Shown here piece by piece: positions 38,154-46,669 of a stretch of 64,000 nt of DNA. Each line of letters begins with the position of its first letter. Position 1 is the first letter of the stretch. The DNA comes from Thermococcus sp. JdF3 (GTDB lineage Archaea; Methanobacteriota_B; Thermococci; Thermococcales; Thermococcaceae): positions 124,001 through 188,000 of the forward strand of contig NZ_SNUK01000003.1 in assembly GCF_012027495.1 (NCBI RefSeq), given 5' to 3'. The notes beneath the pieces are model-generated. The model was not told the origin of the DNA. It was given only the letters and a program-made list of their open reading frames with translations, and ran no database searches. The position numbers were made by a program, and so were the translations under genes.

Positions 38154-38214
38154 CCCTAACCACATCTTCAGGATAGGCAAATGGAACCTGGGCCCGAGAC
38201 CGGGCCCGGTGGAA

Positions 38215-39102
38215 TCACTTCAGAATCTCCTTCCTAACCCTCTCGGCTATCTCCCTCATCGCGTCAGCAGCCTTTGAGTCGGGGAATGCCTCAACGAAGG
38301 GCTTGAGCATGCTCATGCTCCTCGGAATGGCCCTGTCGTAGGGTATCTCGCCGAGTATCGGGATCCCCTCCGTTTCGGCCCACTCCCTCAGGGCGGTGAA
38401 GCCCGGGTTGAAGTCGGACTTGTTTATTATCAGGTACGCCGGCTGCCTGAAGTGCTGAACGACCCTGTAGGCCCTCTGGACGTCGCTGAGGGAAGCGGGG
38501 GTCGGCTCGGCAACGAGTATCGTTAGATCGGCCCCGCCTATGCTCGCTATGACCTGGCAACCTATTCCAGCGGCGCTGTCCACTATCATGTGCTCCAGGC
38601 CAAGCTCGCCCATGAGCTTTTTCGCCCACTCCTTCTCCTCTGTGACCAGCTTTCCGCTGTTGGGCCTGCCGACGTCGAGCTGGGCCGAGATCAGCGGGAA
38701 GCCGTAGCGGGTGGTTGTCTTCCTCACAACGCCGGAGCGGACCTCCTCCAGCGTTATCGTCCCTGGAACCGGGCAGACCAGGCCACAGACGTTGCAGCCC
38801 TCGCAGGTCAGCTCGCTGACAACGTAGTCGCCGTCTATGACCTTGATGCAGTCGTAGGGACAGCGCTCCTGGCAGATGCCGCACCTTATGCAGCTCTCGG
38901 TGTTTATCCTCGCCACCTTTGCGCCTATCAGCTCCTTCTCCTCCTCCCAGTGCTCGACGCCGAGGAGCAGGTCGAGGTTCGGCGCGTCCGCATCTGCATC
39001 AACGGCAACGAAACGGTACTCGTCCTTCAGCAGGTAGAGGAGCGAAGCCGTTACCGTGCTCTTTCCAACGCCGCCCTTGCCGCTCGCTATGACCAGCTGC
39101 AT
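38215..39102 (-). CDS. MinD/Mrp-type ATPase with inserted ferredoxin domain (copy 2)
   Basis: 295 residues. Deviant Walker A SGKGGVGKST at 8-17, DADADAPNLDL switch, then an inserted 2[4Fe-4S] segment (CIRCGICQERCPYDC and CEGCNVCGLVCPVPG, residues about 70-115), then the rest of the MinD fold. Such archaeal proteins are thought to assemble or carry Fe-S or metal cofactors. Start codon overlaps the stop of the paralogue upstream (TGATG). It ends 60 bases from the dead methyltransferase gene. Confidence 0.9.
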   Translation of the reverse strand: MQLVIASGKGGVGKSTVTASLLYLLKDEYRFVAVDADADAPNLDLLLGVEHWEEEKELIGAKVARINTESCIRCGICQERCPYDCIKVIDGDYVVSELTCEGCNVCGLVCPVPGTITLEEVRSGVVRKTTTRYGFPLISAQLDVGRPNSGKLVTEEKEWAKKLMGELGLEHMIVDSAAGIGCQVIASIGGADLTILVAEPTPASLSDVQRAYRVVQHFRQPAYLIINKSDFNPGFTALREWAETEGIPILGEIPYDRAIPRSMSMLKPFVEAFPDSKAADAMREIAERVRKEILK

Positions 39103-39971
39103 CACTCACCACCTCCGAGGAACTCGACGACCCTGGAAGCGATCTCCCTGAAAATCCCGGCCTCGGGATAGTCACCCAGGACTATCGGCTTCCCCTCAAC
39201 GTAGCTCCTTATGATGTTCTCGCTGTACGGAATCTCGGCTATCACTTCCGCCCCGTACCTCTCCGCTATCTCGCGCACCCTGCCCACGTCGCCGAGGTCG
39301 GAGCGGTTCACTACGACCATCGCGGGAATGTCCATCAGCTTCGCCAGCCTGAGTATCAGCTCGCCGTCGTGGATCCCGAGGGGCGTCGGCTCCGTGACGG
39401 CTATGATGAGTCTTGAGTCCTCAAGGGCCTTCGACACCGTGTTGCTCGTTCCGGCCGCGGTGTCCACCAGGAGAAGCTCCTTCCCGAGGGCCTGGGCGCG
39501 CTTCTTCGCCCTCGAAACTATCGGCATCGCCCTCTCCTCTCCTTCGAGGAGCCTTCCCGTAACGAGCGGGAAGCCGTAGGGCGTCTCGGTAAGGTAGGTG
39601 TGCCCCATTAGCTTCTTACCCGGCAGAATCGCTCCGGGAACCTGGCAGACTATCTCACAGGCGGCGCAGCCGGAGCAGAGGTTCGGCATCAGGAAGGGCG
39701 TCCCATCGCGCATGGTTATTATCGCGTGCTCCTCGCAGACCTCCGCGCACTTCCTGCACCGGGTGCACTTCGAATAGTCAAACCTGGGCATGAACAGTTC
39801 AACCGGCTCCTCGTTGGCCAGCTCCACGCCGAGGAGGAGGTGGTCGTTTGGGGCCTCAACATCGAGATCGGCCAGGACAAGGTCGTAGCGCTCCCTAAGC
39901 GCTATCGTCATGTTAATCGCGACCGTGGACTTTCCGGTGCCACCTTTTCCACCACTCACCGCTATCTGCAA
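39102..39971 (-). CDS. MinD/Mrp-type ATPase with inserted ferredoxin domain (copy 1)
   Basis: 289 residues, about 40 percent similar by eye to the next gene: Walker A GGKGGTGKST, DLDVEAPNDHL, an 8-Cys insert (CTRCRKCAEVCEEHA and CSGCAACEIVCQVPG), and VDTAAGTSN. The two arise from a tandem duplication and overlap by one base, so they may form a heterodimer. The promoter region is shared with the divergent NifX-type gene at 40045, whose operator-like palindrome half lies between them. Confidence 0.9.
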   Translation of the reverse strand: MQIAVSGGKGGTGKSTVAINMTIALRERYDLVLADLDVEAPNDHLLLGVELANEEPVELFMPRFDYSKCTRCRKCAEVCEEHAIITMRDGTPFLMPNLCSGCAACEIVCQVPGAILPGKKLMGHTYLTETPYGFPLVTGRLLEGEERAMPIVSRAKKRAQALGKELLLVDTAAGTSNTVSKALEDSRLIIAVTEPTPLGIHDGELILRLAKLMDIPAMVVVNRSDLGDVGRVREIAERYGAEVIAEIPYSENIIRSYVEGKPIVLGDYPEAGIFREIASRVVEFLGGGE

Positions 39972-40016
39972 GCTCTCACCTCCAGGAATTAGGCTAACCT
40001 AAAAGCTTTTAAGCTT

Positions 40017-40030
40017 TGTGCATACGCTCA
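40017..40030. promoter_or_regulatory. Operator-like motif, site A (TGTGCATACGCTCA)
   Basis: This 14-base motif, directly after the TATA-like GCTTTTAAGC, is nearly the same as the palindrome at 43576-43589 and, on the reverse strand, as the motif at 44521-44534. It lies at the expected transcription start of the NifX-type gene and may also act on the divergent MinD pair. Confidence 0.55.
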
Positions 40031-40044
40031 AAACGGTGATGCTC

Positions 40045-40455
40045 ATGAGATGCCTGAAGGTCGCGTTTGGAATGGAGAACGACGAGACGCTCATCGATGC
40101 CCACTACGGCGACTCCAAGTTCTTCGCTATCTACGAGGTCTGCGAGGACGGAAGCGTTAAGTTACTTGAGAAGAGGCACAATAGGGCCAGAGACCTTGAG
40201 GAGGAACACGACGAGGGGCACGGGGACCCGAGGAAGTTTAAAGCAGTTGTCAGCCAGCTCCTGGACGTTGACGTTCTGGCAGCGTTCAGGATGGGCCCGA
40301 ACTTCTTGCGCATCAGAGACAAGACCAACAAGGTGGCCTTCTTCACGAGGACGAGGGACCTTAAGATAGCCCTCCAGCGTGTCGTTGAGAACTTCGACGA
40401 CCTCTGGGAGCAGACCCAGGCGAAGAAGGCCGAGAAGCCGCCGATAGAGGAGTGA
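40045..40455 (+). CDS. NifX/NifB-type (dinitrogenase cofactor) domain protein
   Basis: 136 residues starting MRCLKVAFGM, chosen after GGTGATGCTC. The single domain (VAFGMENDETLIDAHYGDSKFFAIYEV...VLAAFRMGPNFLRI) is a divergent member of the NifX/NafY fold that binds Fe-Mo-cofactor-like clusters. No nitrogenase is present, so it more likely handles another Fe-S or metal cluster with the MinD ATPases encoded divergently. A His/Asp/Glu-rich segment (EEEHDEGHGD) could bind metal. Confidence 0.8.
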   Translation: MRCLKVAFGMENDETLIDAHYGDSKFFAIYEVCEDGSVKLLEKRHNRARDLEEEHDEGHGDPRKFKAVVSQLLDVDVLAAFRMGPNFLRIRDKTNKVAFFTRTRDLKIALQRVVENFDDLWEQTQAKKAEKPPIEE

Positions 40456-40458
40456 GCA

Positions 40459-40890
40459 ATGCGCTTTTGGGGGATCGAGCCGAGGGTCTTTCTGGTTACA
40501 GCCCCTTATGCTCTCTTCGCATTTTACCTCAACTCAAGGCTCCCCCAGTCTTTTCTGCAGCTCCCCGGTGTGGGAGTTGTCCTTTTGAGCGTTGGGATAG
40601 TCCTCTGGCTCCTCTGCTACCTCCAGGTCTCAAGGGCCTACTCCGAGGGGAGGCTCCTCACGGGAGGCTGCTACTCCAGGGTCAGGCACCCGATATACTC
40701 GATATGGGGCCTCCTCATAGTCCCGGGCTTTTCTCTCGTCTTCGGCGGTTTCCTCCTAGGTTTACCTCTCGTCTACTGGCTCGCGGTGGTGGGGTTTATA
40801 GGGGATGAGGAGAAAGTCCTGGAGGAGAGGTTCGGGGATGAGTGGAGACAGTACGCTGAGAGAACGCCCAGGTTCCTACCGAGGCTTTGA
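40459..40890 (+). CDS. Isoprenylcysteine carboxylmethyltransferase-like membrane protein
   Basis: 143 residues with four hydrophobic segments. LLTGGCYSRVRHPIYS and EEKVLEERFGDEWRQY are the SAM-binding signature of the ICMT/PEMT family. The family methylates lipids or thiols at the membrane; the substrate here is unknown. Begins 3 bases after the NifX-type gene, so co-transcribed. Confidence 0.85.
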   Translation: MRFWGIEPRVFLVTAPYALFAFYLNSRLPQSFLQLPGVGVVLLSVGIVLWLLCYLQVSRAYSEGRLLTGGCYSRVRHPIYSIWGLLIVPGFSLVFGGFLLGLPLVYWLAVVGFIGDEEKVLEERFGDEWRQYAERTPRFLPRL

Positions 40891-41371
40891 ACTTCTGCCA
40901 GTTCACCTCTACGTCCTAGCCCACCTGAAGAGGGCGGGCGTTGACTATGCGAAGATGATGGCCAAAGTTGGCGGCCTTTCCCTTGAGTTAATCAACGACG
41001 CCATCGGCGACCTCCTTGAAATCGGCCTGATAGAACGCGACCCGGGGAGCGCGGTAAAGCGAAGCAGGGCGCGCTTAAAGAAGGCCTTCGAGGTTCACAA
41101 GCACCACACCTACTACCGCCTCTCCCGCGAGGGAGAACTGCTGGTCCGCTCCGTTGATGGGAGGTGGCTGAAGGAGTACTTCAACTCCCTCCTCTCCGAC
41201 GGCTGGAGGGTCGTTAAAGCTCTCGCGGAGTCCGGGAACATACGGGAGGCCAGCCGGGGGATTGGGATAGACGACGAAACCGCCGAGGAGCTGAAGGTTC
41301 TCCACTTCATCACGGAAAAGGGGAGGAAAACGGAGTTCTTCAAGAGACTGTGGGAGTTCCTGAGGGTATAA
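40838..41371 (+). CDS. DUF2250-type winged-helix-like protein
   Basis: The conserved part begins FELLPVHLYVLAHLKRAG and runs about 150 residues, with helices and a possible wing, matching the DUF2250 group. An ATG at 40838 gives 177 residues but overlaps the ICMT-like gene by 53 bases in another frame; a later non-ATG start near 40887 is possible. The C-terminus has a second HTH-like stretch. Likely a DNA-binding regulator; target unknown. Confidence 0.6.
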   Translation: MSGDSTLRERPGSYRGFELLPVHLYVLAHLKRAGVDYAKMMAKVGGLSLELINDAIGDLLEIGLIERDPGSAVKRSRARLKKAFEVHKHHTYYRLSREGELLVRSVDGRWLKEYFNSLLSDGWRVVKALAESGNIREASRGIGIDDETAEELKVLHFITEKGRKTEFFKRLWEFLRV

Positions 41372-42127
41372 CCCCGCACCCCCCACTTGGTTGAACATTT
41401 TTGTCCATCGTTACACTGGGTCTTTTGAGTTTTTTCCTTCTTTTTTGAATTCGGGACTTTACTTTTTTGTTTCAAGCGAATGAACGCGGAGAAAACTTTC
41501 AAAACCCAAATAAAACCACTAAATAGCTTCTCTAACTTTGAAAGCATTGATAAAACAGGCAAGCTTCAGGCTTACTCAGGCGTTTTAAGAATTCTCCTCG
41601 GAGATGGGTGGAGCGATTTCTCCCCTGAACGCTTTTCTCGGCCAGAAAAACGCTAAAGCAGATTTTCCCATTTTTACATTACATAGAAGTAAAATCGTGC
41701 ACACGTTTGAAAACGGGGCGTTATGACTTCTATATAACCATAGAAAGGCCTTGAGAATTCCCCTTTAGCCGAGGGGAGCATTTTCTACTATTTTTCAGAC
41801 GGGCCTCAAACGGGGCTCTCTGCCGTCTCAGTTGAGCTTTCGGAGGCTTCGCGCGGGAGTCTGGTGGAGTGGTTTCCACTGGTTGGTCTTTGTTCTCCCT
41901 GTGAACCGTTTAATCCGCCCCGCTGGTCCTCTCCCTGGCGTTATCTTCTTCCCTGGTTTGTTGGAGCTTTTTCTTTCTTTTTCGGTTTTCTTACTATTTT
42001 AGATGGTTTGTGTTGGGGGCGTTTAGGGTTTTTGTTCTGGTGCTGTTTTCTGAACTTCTGGTAACCGCAAAATTTATATGGGGATTTGGCGTTACTCTAT
42101 TTGCTCAATAGGGCAAAAAAGTTAACC
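41372..42127 (+). promoter_or_regulatory. CRISPR leader
   Basis: About 750 bases without a gene. The half nearest the array is T-rich on the plus strand and ends with GTAACCGCAAAATTTATATGGGG, giving BRE and TATA box (42073-42080) about 50 bases ahead of the first repeat; transcription would begin near 42105 and run into the array. The opposite end of the array carries the degenerate repeat, which supports this orientation. Further upstream (41400-41600) the sequence is AT-rich with no feature I can name. Confidence 0.7.
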
Positions 42128-42664
42128 GTTTCAGAGCCACATAATGTTTGGAAACATGAGGGCCTCTCTAAGAATGGTTTTCGCAAGGTCATACTGTTCA
42201 TTGAGGTTTCAGAACCACATAATGTTTGGAAACTACGAGCTCCCCTACACCTTGCGACCACAAACCAAACATATCAGTTTCAGAACCACATAATGTTTGG
42301 AAACTCAAACACGCTCGCACTTCTGAGGATCATCAAGCAGACAACGAAGGTTTCAGAACCACATAATGTTTGGAAACCTGGAAGTTCTTGACTGCTGAGG
42401 AGACTTTTCCGAAGCTTTGGCGGGTTTCAGAACCACATAATGTTTGGAAACTCCCTCTGGGCCTCCATGATAAGGCTCCTGACATTAACCTGTCCGGTTT
42501 CAGAACCACATAATGTTTGGAAACGTTTCTTGAGCTCGCTAATAATGTAATTTAAAGCCCGGTTTCAGAACCATATAATGTTTGGAAACGAACCGTTGCC
42601 AAAGTGTTGGAGAACTAGCTCGTCGTTTTCATCTATGTTTCAGAACCACATAATGTTTGGAAGT
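42128..42664 (+). CRISPR. CRISPR array, 8 repeats of 28 bp, 7 spacers
   Basis: Repeats start at 42128, 42206, 42277, 42350, 42424, 42497, 42562 and 42637. The consensus begins GTTTCAGAACCACAT and ends AATGTTTGGAAAC, with a GTTTC...GAAAC inverted pair at its ends. The first has A to G at position 9, the seventh ACA to ATA, and the last ends GGAAGT, marking the leader-distal end. Spacers are 50, 43, 45, 46, 45, 37 and 47 bases, longer and more variable than usual for Thermococcales. No cas genes occur in the window; the array must use machinery encoded elsewhere. Confidence 0.96.
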
Positions 42665-42762
42665 TCCTATTTGCTTTTCTTGCCTAATCTCTGGGCTCTT
42701 CCTCTGCCTTGAAGAAGGGACTTTCAAAAAATGTGGTTCCCACTATTATAAAAACGGAGAGC

Positions 42763-43503
42763 TCACCCCACTTCCACGACGTACTTTCTGTTTCCCTCCT
42801 CAAAGCCCCTGAATGAGCCGAGTTTGAGTCCCAGGAGGGCCTTCTCGACCTCAACGACCTTCATCGAGGCCAGGTGTGTAACGCCGCTCCCCCTTAAGAA
42901 CTCCGGGAGGAGCTGGCCGGTGGGGCCCGTCAGGACGAAGAGCCTGGCCTTCTTCGCCCTGTCCAGGAGCATGTCTATTGTTCCGTTCACGAGACAGCTC
43001 GCGCTCGCTATCACCGCGTCCATCTCGGGGAGGAGGTGGTACTCAAGGGCGTCGCTGTAGGTGTCCCTGTCCCAGAGCTTGGCGTTCCTCTCGAAGACGT
43101 ACACCCTGTGCCCCTTTTCGCGGAGCTCCCTTACCAGGGGAGGCATGTTCCCAATCATCGCTATATTACCCGCGTTCTCGGGGAGGAGGTCGAGCACGTC
43201 GACCCACTCCGCCCCGCTCAGGTCTATATGGTACTGCGAAACCGCGTTTATCGCGGCTAAACCGAGGGTCCGCTCGACCACGTTAAGGCTGTCGGCCCTT
43301 TCTATGAAAGCCTCAAGCGACGGCTCGCTTATTGAGCTGGTGTAGCGCTGGATCTCCTCGGGCAGGGTCATCGCAACCCCCAATGCTTTTCCCTCCGGCC
43401 CTTGGGCGAGAACCCACGTGTAGGGCAGGGCGAAGTCAAAATCGACCAGCTCAAGGTCCCCGGCGAGCTTGAGCGCCTCCTTTTTTATCCTCCTCAGGAG
43501 CAT
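42763..43503 (-). CDS. DUF364-type Rossmann protein (putative heavy-metal chelation)
   Basis: 246 residues from an ATG behind GGTGGTGAT. Two domains: N-terminal helical/enolase-like part with YTWVLAQGPEGKALGVAMT, and a Rossmann-like part with IAMIGNMPPLV, VYVFERN and VLTGPTGQLLPE, characteristic of DUF364 proteins linked to metal chelation. It is divergent from the NifX-type gene at 43620, with site B between them, so joint control is plausible. Confidence 0.8.
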   Translation of the reverse strand: MLLRRIKKEALKLAGDLELVDFDFALPYTWVLAQGPEGKALGVAMTLPEEIQRYTSSISEPSLEAFIERADSLNVVERTLGLAAINAVSQYHIDLSGAEWVDVLDLLPENAGNIAMIGNMPPLVRELREKGHRVYVFERNAKLWDRDTYSDALEYHLLPEMDAVIASASCLVNGTIDMLLDRAKKARLFVLTGPTGQLLPEFLRGSGVTHLASMKVVEVEKALLGLKLGSFRGFEEGNRKYVVEVG

Positions 43504-43563
43504 ATCACCACCACCCTCCCCTGCACTCAACCCCTTATTAACGGCACCGTTAGGGTAACCGAA

Positions 43564-43589
43564 AACTTTAAATGCTGTGCATATGCACA
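43564..43589. promoter_or_regulatory. Promoter with perfect 14-bp palindrome, site B
   Basis: AACTTTAAATG (43564-43573) is a TATA box for the gene at 43620. Directly downstream TGTGCATATGCACA (43576-43589) is a perfect palindrome at the expected start of transcription, the best copy of the motif also found at 40017 and 44521. It looks like a repressor operator. Confidence 0.65.
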
Positions 43590-43619
43590 AAATAATAGAA
43601 TGAAATGGAGGTGGTTGAG

Positions 43620-44240
43620 ATGAGAATCGCGATACCCACCAACGGAGGGGGACTCGAGGACACCGTTGCTCAGGTCTTTGCCAGGGCGCCGGCTTTCCTC
43701 ATAGTGGACGTTGACGAAAACGGCAACCTCACCAACAGCAGGGTCATCCAGAACGGTGCCGCCATGGCGGGAGGCGGAGCCGGACCGATGGCGGTTCAGA
43801 CCCTCATCAACGAGGGTGTCGAAGCAGTGATAGCACCGCAGGTCGGCCCCAACGCCCTTGGAGCCATACAGGCCGCAGGAATAAGGCTCTACCAGGTCGC
43901 TCCGGGAACCCCGGTTGAGGAGGCGGTAAAGGCCGTCACCAGCGGAAGCGTTGGCCAGTTCACGGCACCGGTGCCGCCCGCTCCAGCAACTGCAACAGCT
44001 CCCGCACCGGCCTACGGGCCGTACCCAGCGGCGCCGGCTTACCCGGCCTACCCCGCCTACGGCTACGGTTTTGGCCCGGGCAGAGGCTGGGGCCGCGGTG
44101 GCGGCTGGGGAAGAGGCAGAGGCTTCGGCCGTGGATGGGGCAGAGGAGGAAGAGGCTGGGGAGCCAGACTCGGCTACTGCCCCTGGACCGGCCAGCCAAG
44201 CAGGAGAGCATGGCTTTCCAGATTCTTTGGCTGGTGGTGA
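43620..44240 (+). CDS. NifX-type domain protein with Gly/Arg/Trp-rich tail
   Basis: 206 residues. The N-terminal 110 residues (MRIAIPTNGGGLEDTVAQVF..., VIAPQVGPNALGAIQAAGIRLY) are the dinitrogenase iron-molybdenum cofactor-binding fold. A Pro/Ala/Tyr linker follows (PAPAYGPYPAAPAYPAYPA), then a tail of GRGWGRGGGWGRG-type repeats and a last helical segment. The tail resembles RGG-type RNA or metal-binding regions and the N-terminus of the DUF134 protein at 49168. Preceded by palindrome site B and GGAGGTGG. Confidence 0.85.
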   Translation: MRIAIPTNGGGLEDTVAQVFARAPAFLIVDVDENGNLTNSRVIQNGAAMAGGGAGPMAVQTLINEGVEAVIAPQVGPNALGAIQAAGIRLYQVAPGTPVEEAVKAVTSGSVGQFTAPVPPAPATATAPAPAYGPYPAAPAYPAYPAYGYGFGPGRGWGRGGGWGRGRGFGRGWGRGGRGWGARLGYCPWTGQPSRRAWLSRFFGWW

Positions 44241-44301
44241 CTTCGTTCTTTTTATATGACACCTCAGCATGAGCTGTTGATAATGCACGGAGGAACACAC
44301 G

Positions 44302-44523
44302 ATGCCAAGGGGGATGGGAAGGGGATACGGCAGGCCGGGGTACGGATTTTATCCATTCGGCGGCGCGTACGGTCTAATTGACCTGCTCTTCCTTGTGGGG
44401 ATCCTGTATTTCATGTTCAAGCTATTCGTTGTGGCGTTTCCATACGCTCTGGGTCTCGCGGCCCTTCTAGTCCTCAGGTCATTCCTGAGGCCCCGTTTCT
44501 GGGGATGGGGGAGGCCATTTTGA
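44302..44523 (+). CDS. Small Gly-rich membrane protein, 73 aa
   Basis: Begins MPRGMGRGYGRPGYGFYP, a short version of the Gly/Arg tail of its neighbours, followed by two hydrophobic helices (LIDLLFLVGILYFMFKLF and AFPYALGLAALLVL) and a basic Trp-containing end. GGAGGAACACACG precedes the ATG. Lies between two NifX-type genes and may anchor them to the membrane. Family not known to me. Confidence 0.75.
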   Translation: MPRGMGRGYGRPGYGFYPFGGAYGLIDLLFLVGILYFMFKLFVVAFPYALGLAALLVLRSFLRPRFWGWGRPF

Positions 44524-44545
44524 GCGTATGCAAACTTTTTTAAGT
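44521..44545 (+). promoter_or_regulatory. Operator-like motif site C and TATA region
   Basis: TGAGCGTATGCAAA (44521-44534) differs from the reverse complement of site A (TGAGCGTATGCACA) at one base. Its TGA is also the stop of the preceding gene. It is followed by ACTTTTTTAAGT, the TATA region for the gene at 44579. Confidence 0.5.
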
Positions 44546-44578
44546 TCGGTTTTCCTAATTCTCCCGGAGGTGATGTGA

Positions 44579-45052
44579 ATGAGGATCATAGTCTCAACCG
44601 TAAACGGAGGACTCGATGACAGGGTGAACCCGGCATTCGGAAGAACCCCCACTTTCACGATAGTTGACGTCGGGAACGGGGGAATAACCAACGCCCATGT
44701 CGTCCAGAACCCCGGCTACAGCCAGCCGAGGGGAGCCGGAGTTACCGCGGCGCAGTTCTGCATAGACCAGGGGGCCAACGTTGTCATTGCGGGTCAGTTC
44801 GGGCCCAACTCATCGGGAGTCCTCCAGGCCGCTGGCATAAGGATGGTCTCCGCCCCGGCCACGATGACCGTCAGAGAAGCCGTCGAAGCCTTCCTGAGGG
44901 GCGAGCTCACCCAGGCAGTCTTTGGCCCCGAGGGGGGAGCCGGACCGGGAGCAGGCTACGGGATGGGGAGAGGCAGAGGAACAGGCGGCGGTATGGGTCG
45001 TGGAATGGGAAGAGGTAGGGGCGGAGGATACGGCCGCGGTGGCGGCTGGTGA
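44579..45052 (+). CDS. NifX-type domain protein with Gly/Met/Arg-rich tail
   Basis: 157 residues. MRIIVSTVNGGLDDRVNPAFGRTPTF...VIAGQFGPNSSGVLQAAGIRM is the cofactor-binding fold, clearly paralogous to the gene at 43620. The tail is GMGRGRGTGGGMGRGMGRGRGGGYGRGGGW. GGAGGTGATGTGA is the ribosome binding site. With the MinD pair, the DUF364 gene and DUF134 this forms an Fe-S/metal-cofactor module known from other archaea. Confidence 0.87.
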   Translation: MRIIVSTVNGGLDDRVNPAFGRTPTFTIVDVGNGGITNAHVVQNPGYSQPRGAGVTAAQFCIDQGANVVIAGQFGPNSSGVLQAAGIRMVSAPATMTVREAVEAFLRGELTQAVFGPEGGAGPGAGYGMGRGRGTGGGMGRGMGRGRGGGYGRGGGW

Positions 45053-45169
45053 GCTTTTTCCTCCTTTCCCTCGTCTTCTACACGCTTTCAACATCCGAGT
45101 CTCCGGAGGGCAAATTCTGACTCACCACAGGCCAAAATCCTAAAAAACCCCATGTGAAGAAAAAACTAT

Positions 45170-45340
45170 GTGAAGTCCGCGCCAGCCCTCAAAACCGTGG
45201 TAGCAATCATTCTTAGAATACTCGCTTCGGGGTTCGCTGTATTCATACTTGAGGAACTACCTGTAGGAGTGACAGTTATGAACCATGCGCCCGGTAAGTG
45301 CCCTTATGGGATCCCCTGGGGACGGACGGATGAGGCATAG
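45170..45340 (+). CDS. Possible small membrane protein, 56 aa
   Basis: A GTG-started frame with a hydrophobic helix (VVAIILRILASGFAVFIL) and a C-terminal part with PGKCPYGIPWG. It ends 10 bases inside the start of the following membrane-protein gene (ATG 45330), a coupling pattern usual in this genome. There is no clear ribosome binding site, so the call is weak. Confidence 0.35.
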   Translation: MKSAPALKTVVAIILRILASGFAVFILEELPVGVTVMNHAPGKCPYGIPWGRTDEA

Positions 45341-46301
45341 GTACTTCTTCTGGTTCCTGCTGGCTTCGCTCTCCGTCTTCTTCGCCGAGGTCACCGTAGC
45401 CTCGTACCTCTACCCGTACTTCACGCTCTGGGGGATAATCTCCCTTCTCCCGCTCTACGGCCTCCACACGCTGGTTCTCGCCGGAATTGTTTACCGCTTT
45501 GGGAAGCCCCGGTTCGAGACCCTCTACCTCGCGGGAATCCTCTTCGGCCTCTACGAGGCGTACATAACCAAAGTTGTGTGGAACCCGGAGTGGGGCTCTT
45601 TCCTCAAGATCGGCGGCGTCGGAATCTTCGAGGTCCTCGTCGTGGTGCTCTTCTGGCACCCCTTCATGTCATTCATGATTCCCGTCGGCATCGCAGAGCT
45701 CCTGACTTCCGGAAGGAGGCTGCTCCCCGGTGCCGTGCTCAAACATCCCTATCTCACGGCAGCGATCCTCGGCATCGTCGAATCCTCAAACGCCCCCTCA
45801 CCGCCCCATTCACTCCTCTCCACCTTCTCCTCCTCGGCGTTCCTGATCCTCCTCGTACACATCTGGCTGGGGCGTTTTAAAGGCGGACGCTATGACATGA
45901 AGGAGCTCCTCCCCTCCTCACGGGAGCTTAAGCCTCTGTTTCTCGCCCTCCTGGCGTACTACATCATCTTCGGCTCCCTGCTGAGAAGGGAAGCCCTTCC
46001 TGGATTTGCCGCCCAGGCCCCAATCTGGCTGCTCTACGCGGCCACGCTTCTGCTGCTGTACCGCGCCCTAAAGAAGTCCCGAGAGCACGGAGAGGTTGGG
46101 CTCACGGAATGTAGGCTCGAACTTAGAAGGCTCAGCAGACTGGCAGGGGTTTTTGTAATCTCCGCGACCATATTCACCTCAATCAAAGCGCTCGCGCTGC
46201 CAGAGCTCGGAGTTGCCCTTATCATGGCCCTCTGGGCCTTTGCGAGCGTTGTTGCTGTCGCGAGTCTTGTAAAGAGCGCCAGGTGGGCGCTTACCCAGTA
46301 A
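45330..46301 (+). CDS. Multi-pass membrane protein, unknown family
   Basis: 323 residues from the ATG at 45330, with eight to nine hydrophobic segments. A conserved-looking region FHPFMSFMIPVGIAELL and polar NPEWGSFLKIGG lies between helices 3 and 5. I do not recognise the family. GACGGACGG upstream is a poor ribosome binding site; coupling to the 56-residue ORF may explain that. Confidence 0.7.
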   Translation: MRHRYFFWFLLASLSVFFAEVTVASYLYPYFTLWGIISLLPLYGLHTLVLAGIVYRFGKPRFETLYLAGILFGLYEAYITKVVWNPEWGSFLKIGGVGIFEVLVVVLFWHPFMSFMIPVGIAELLTSGRRLLPGAVLKHPYLTAAILGIVESSNAPSPPHSLLSTFSSSAFLILLVHIWLGRFKGGRYDMKELLPSSRELKPLFLALLAYYIIFGSLLRREALPGFAAQAPIWLLYAATLLLLYRALKKSREHGEVGLTECRLELRRLSRLAGVFVISATIFTSIKALALPELGVALIMALWAFASVVAVASLVKSARWALTQ

Positions 46302-46354
46302 CCCCGGGAGGTTTTTTATATGATGCGGCCCAGAATAATGCTGGGGTGATTTCA

Positions 46355-46663
46355 GTGGCCGTTATGAGGCTCTGGCACGGGAGGGTGCCGATCGAAAAGG
46401 CGGACGAATACGAAAAGTTCCTTATCGAAAGGGCGGTTCCGGACTACGGTTCCGTTGATGGCCTTTTAAAGCTCTACTTCATGAGGAAAGACGAAGAAGG
46501 CGTTGCCCACTTCCTTCTCGTCACGACATGGGACTCAATGGAGTCCCTCAAGAAGTTCGCCGGTGAGAACCCTGAGATAGCCAAGTACTATCCTGAGGAC
46601 GACGACTTCCTGCTGGAAAAGGAGAAGTACGTTCAGCACTACCGAATCTTCTACGAAGGGTGA
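46355..46663 (+). CDS. Antibiotic-biosynthesis-monooxygenase-fold (ABM) protein
   Basis: 102 residues from a GTG preceded by GGGGTGATTTCA, giving VAVMRLWHGRVP at the N-terminus. The ferredoxin-like ABM/EthD fold is suggested by the RLWHGRVPIEKADEYEKFL start and the LLVTTWDSMESLKKFAG helix. Members include monooxygenases and heme-handling or stress proteins; the role here is unknown. Followed by the DUF998 gene with a 6-base gap. Confidence 0.75.
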   Translation: MAVMRLWHGRVPIEKADEYEKFLIERAVPDYGSVDGLLKLYFMRKDEEGVAHFLLVTTWDSMESLKKFAGENPEIAKYYPEDDDFLLEKEKYVQHYRIFYEG

Positions 46664-46669
46664 CCGAGA

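Noticed and set aside
41864-42391. Plus-strand frames across the leader and CRISPR repeats
   Set aside because: They contain repeat-derived SEPHNVWK strings and have no ribosome binding site; they are translations of the array.
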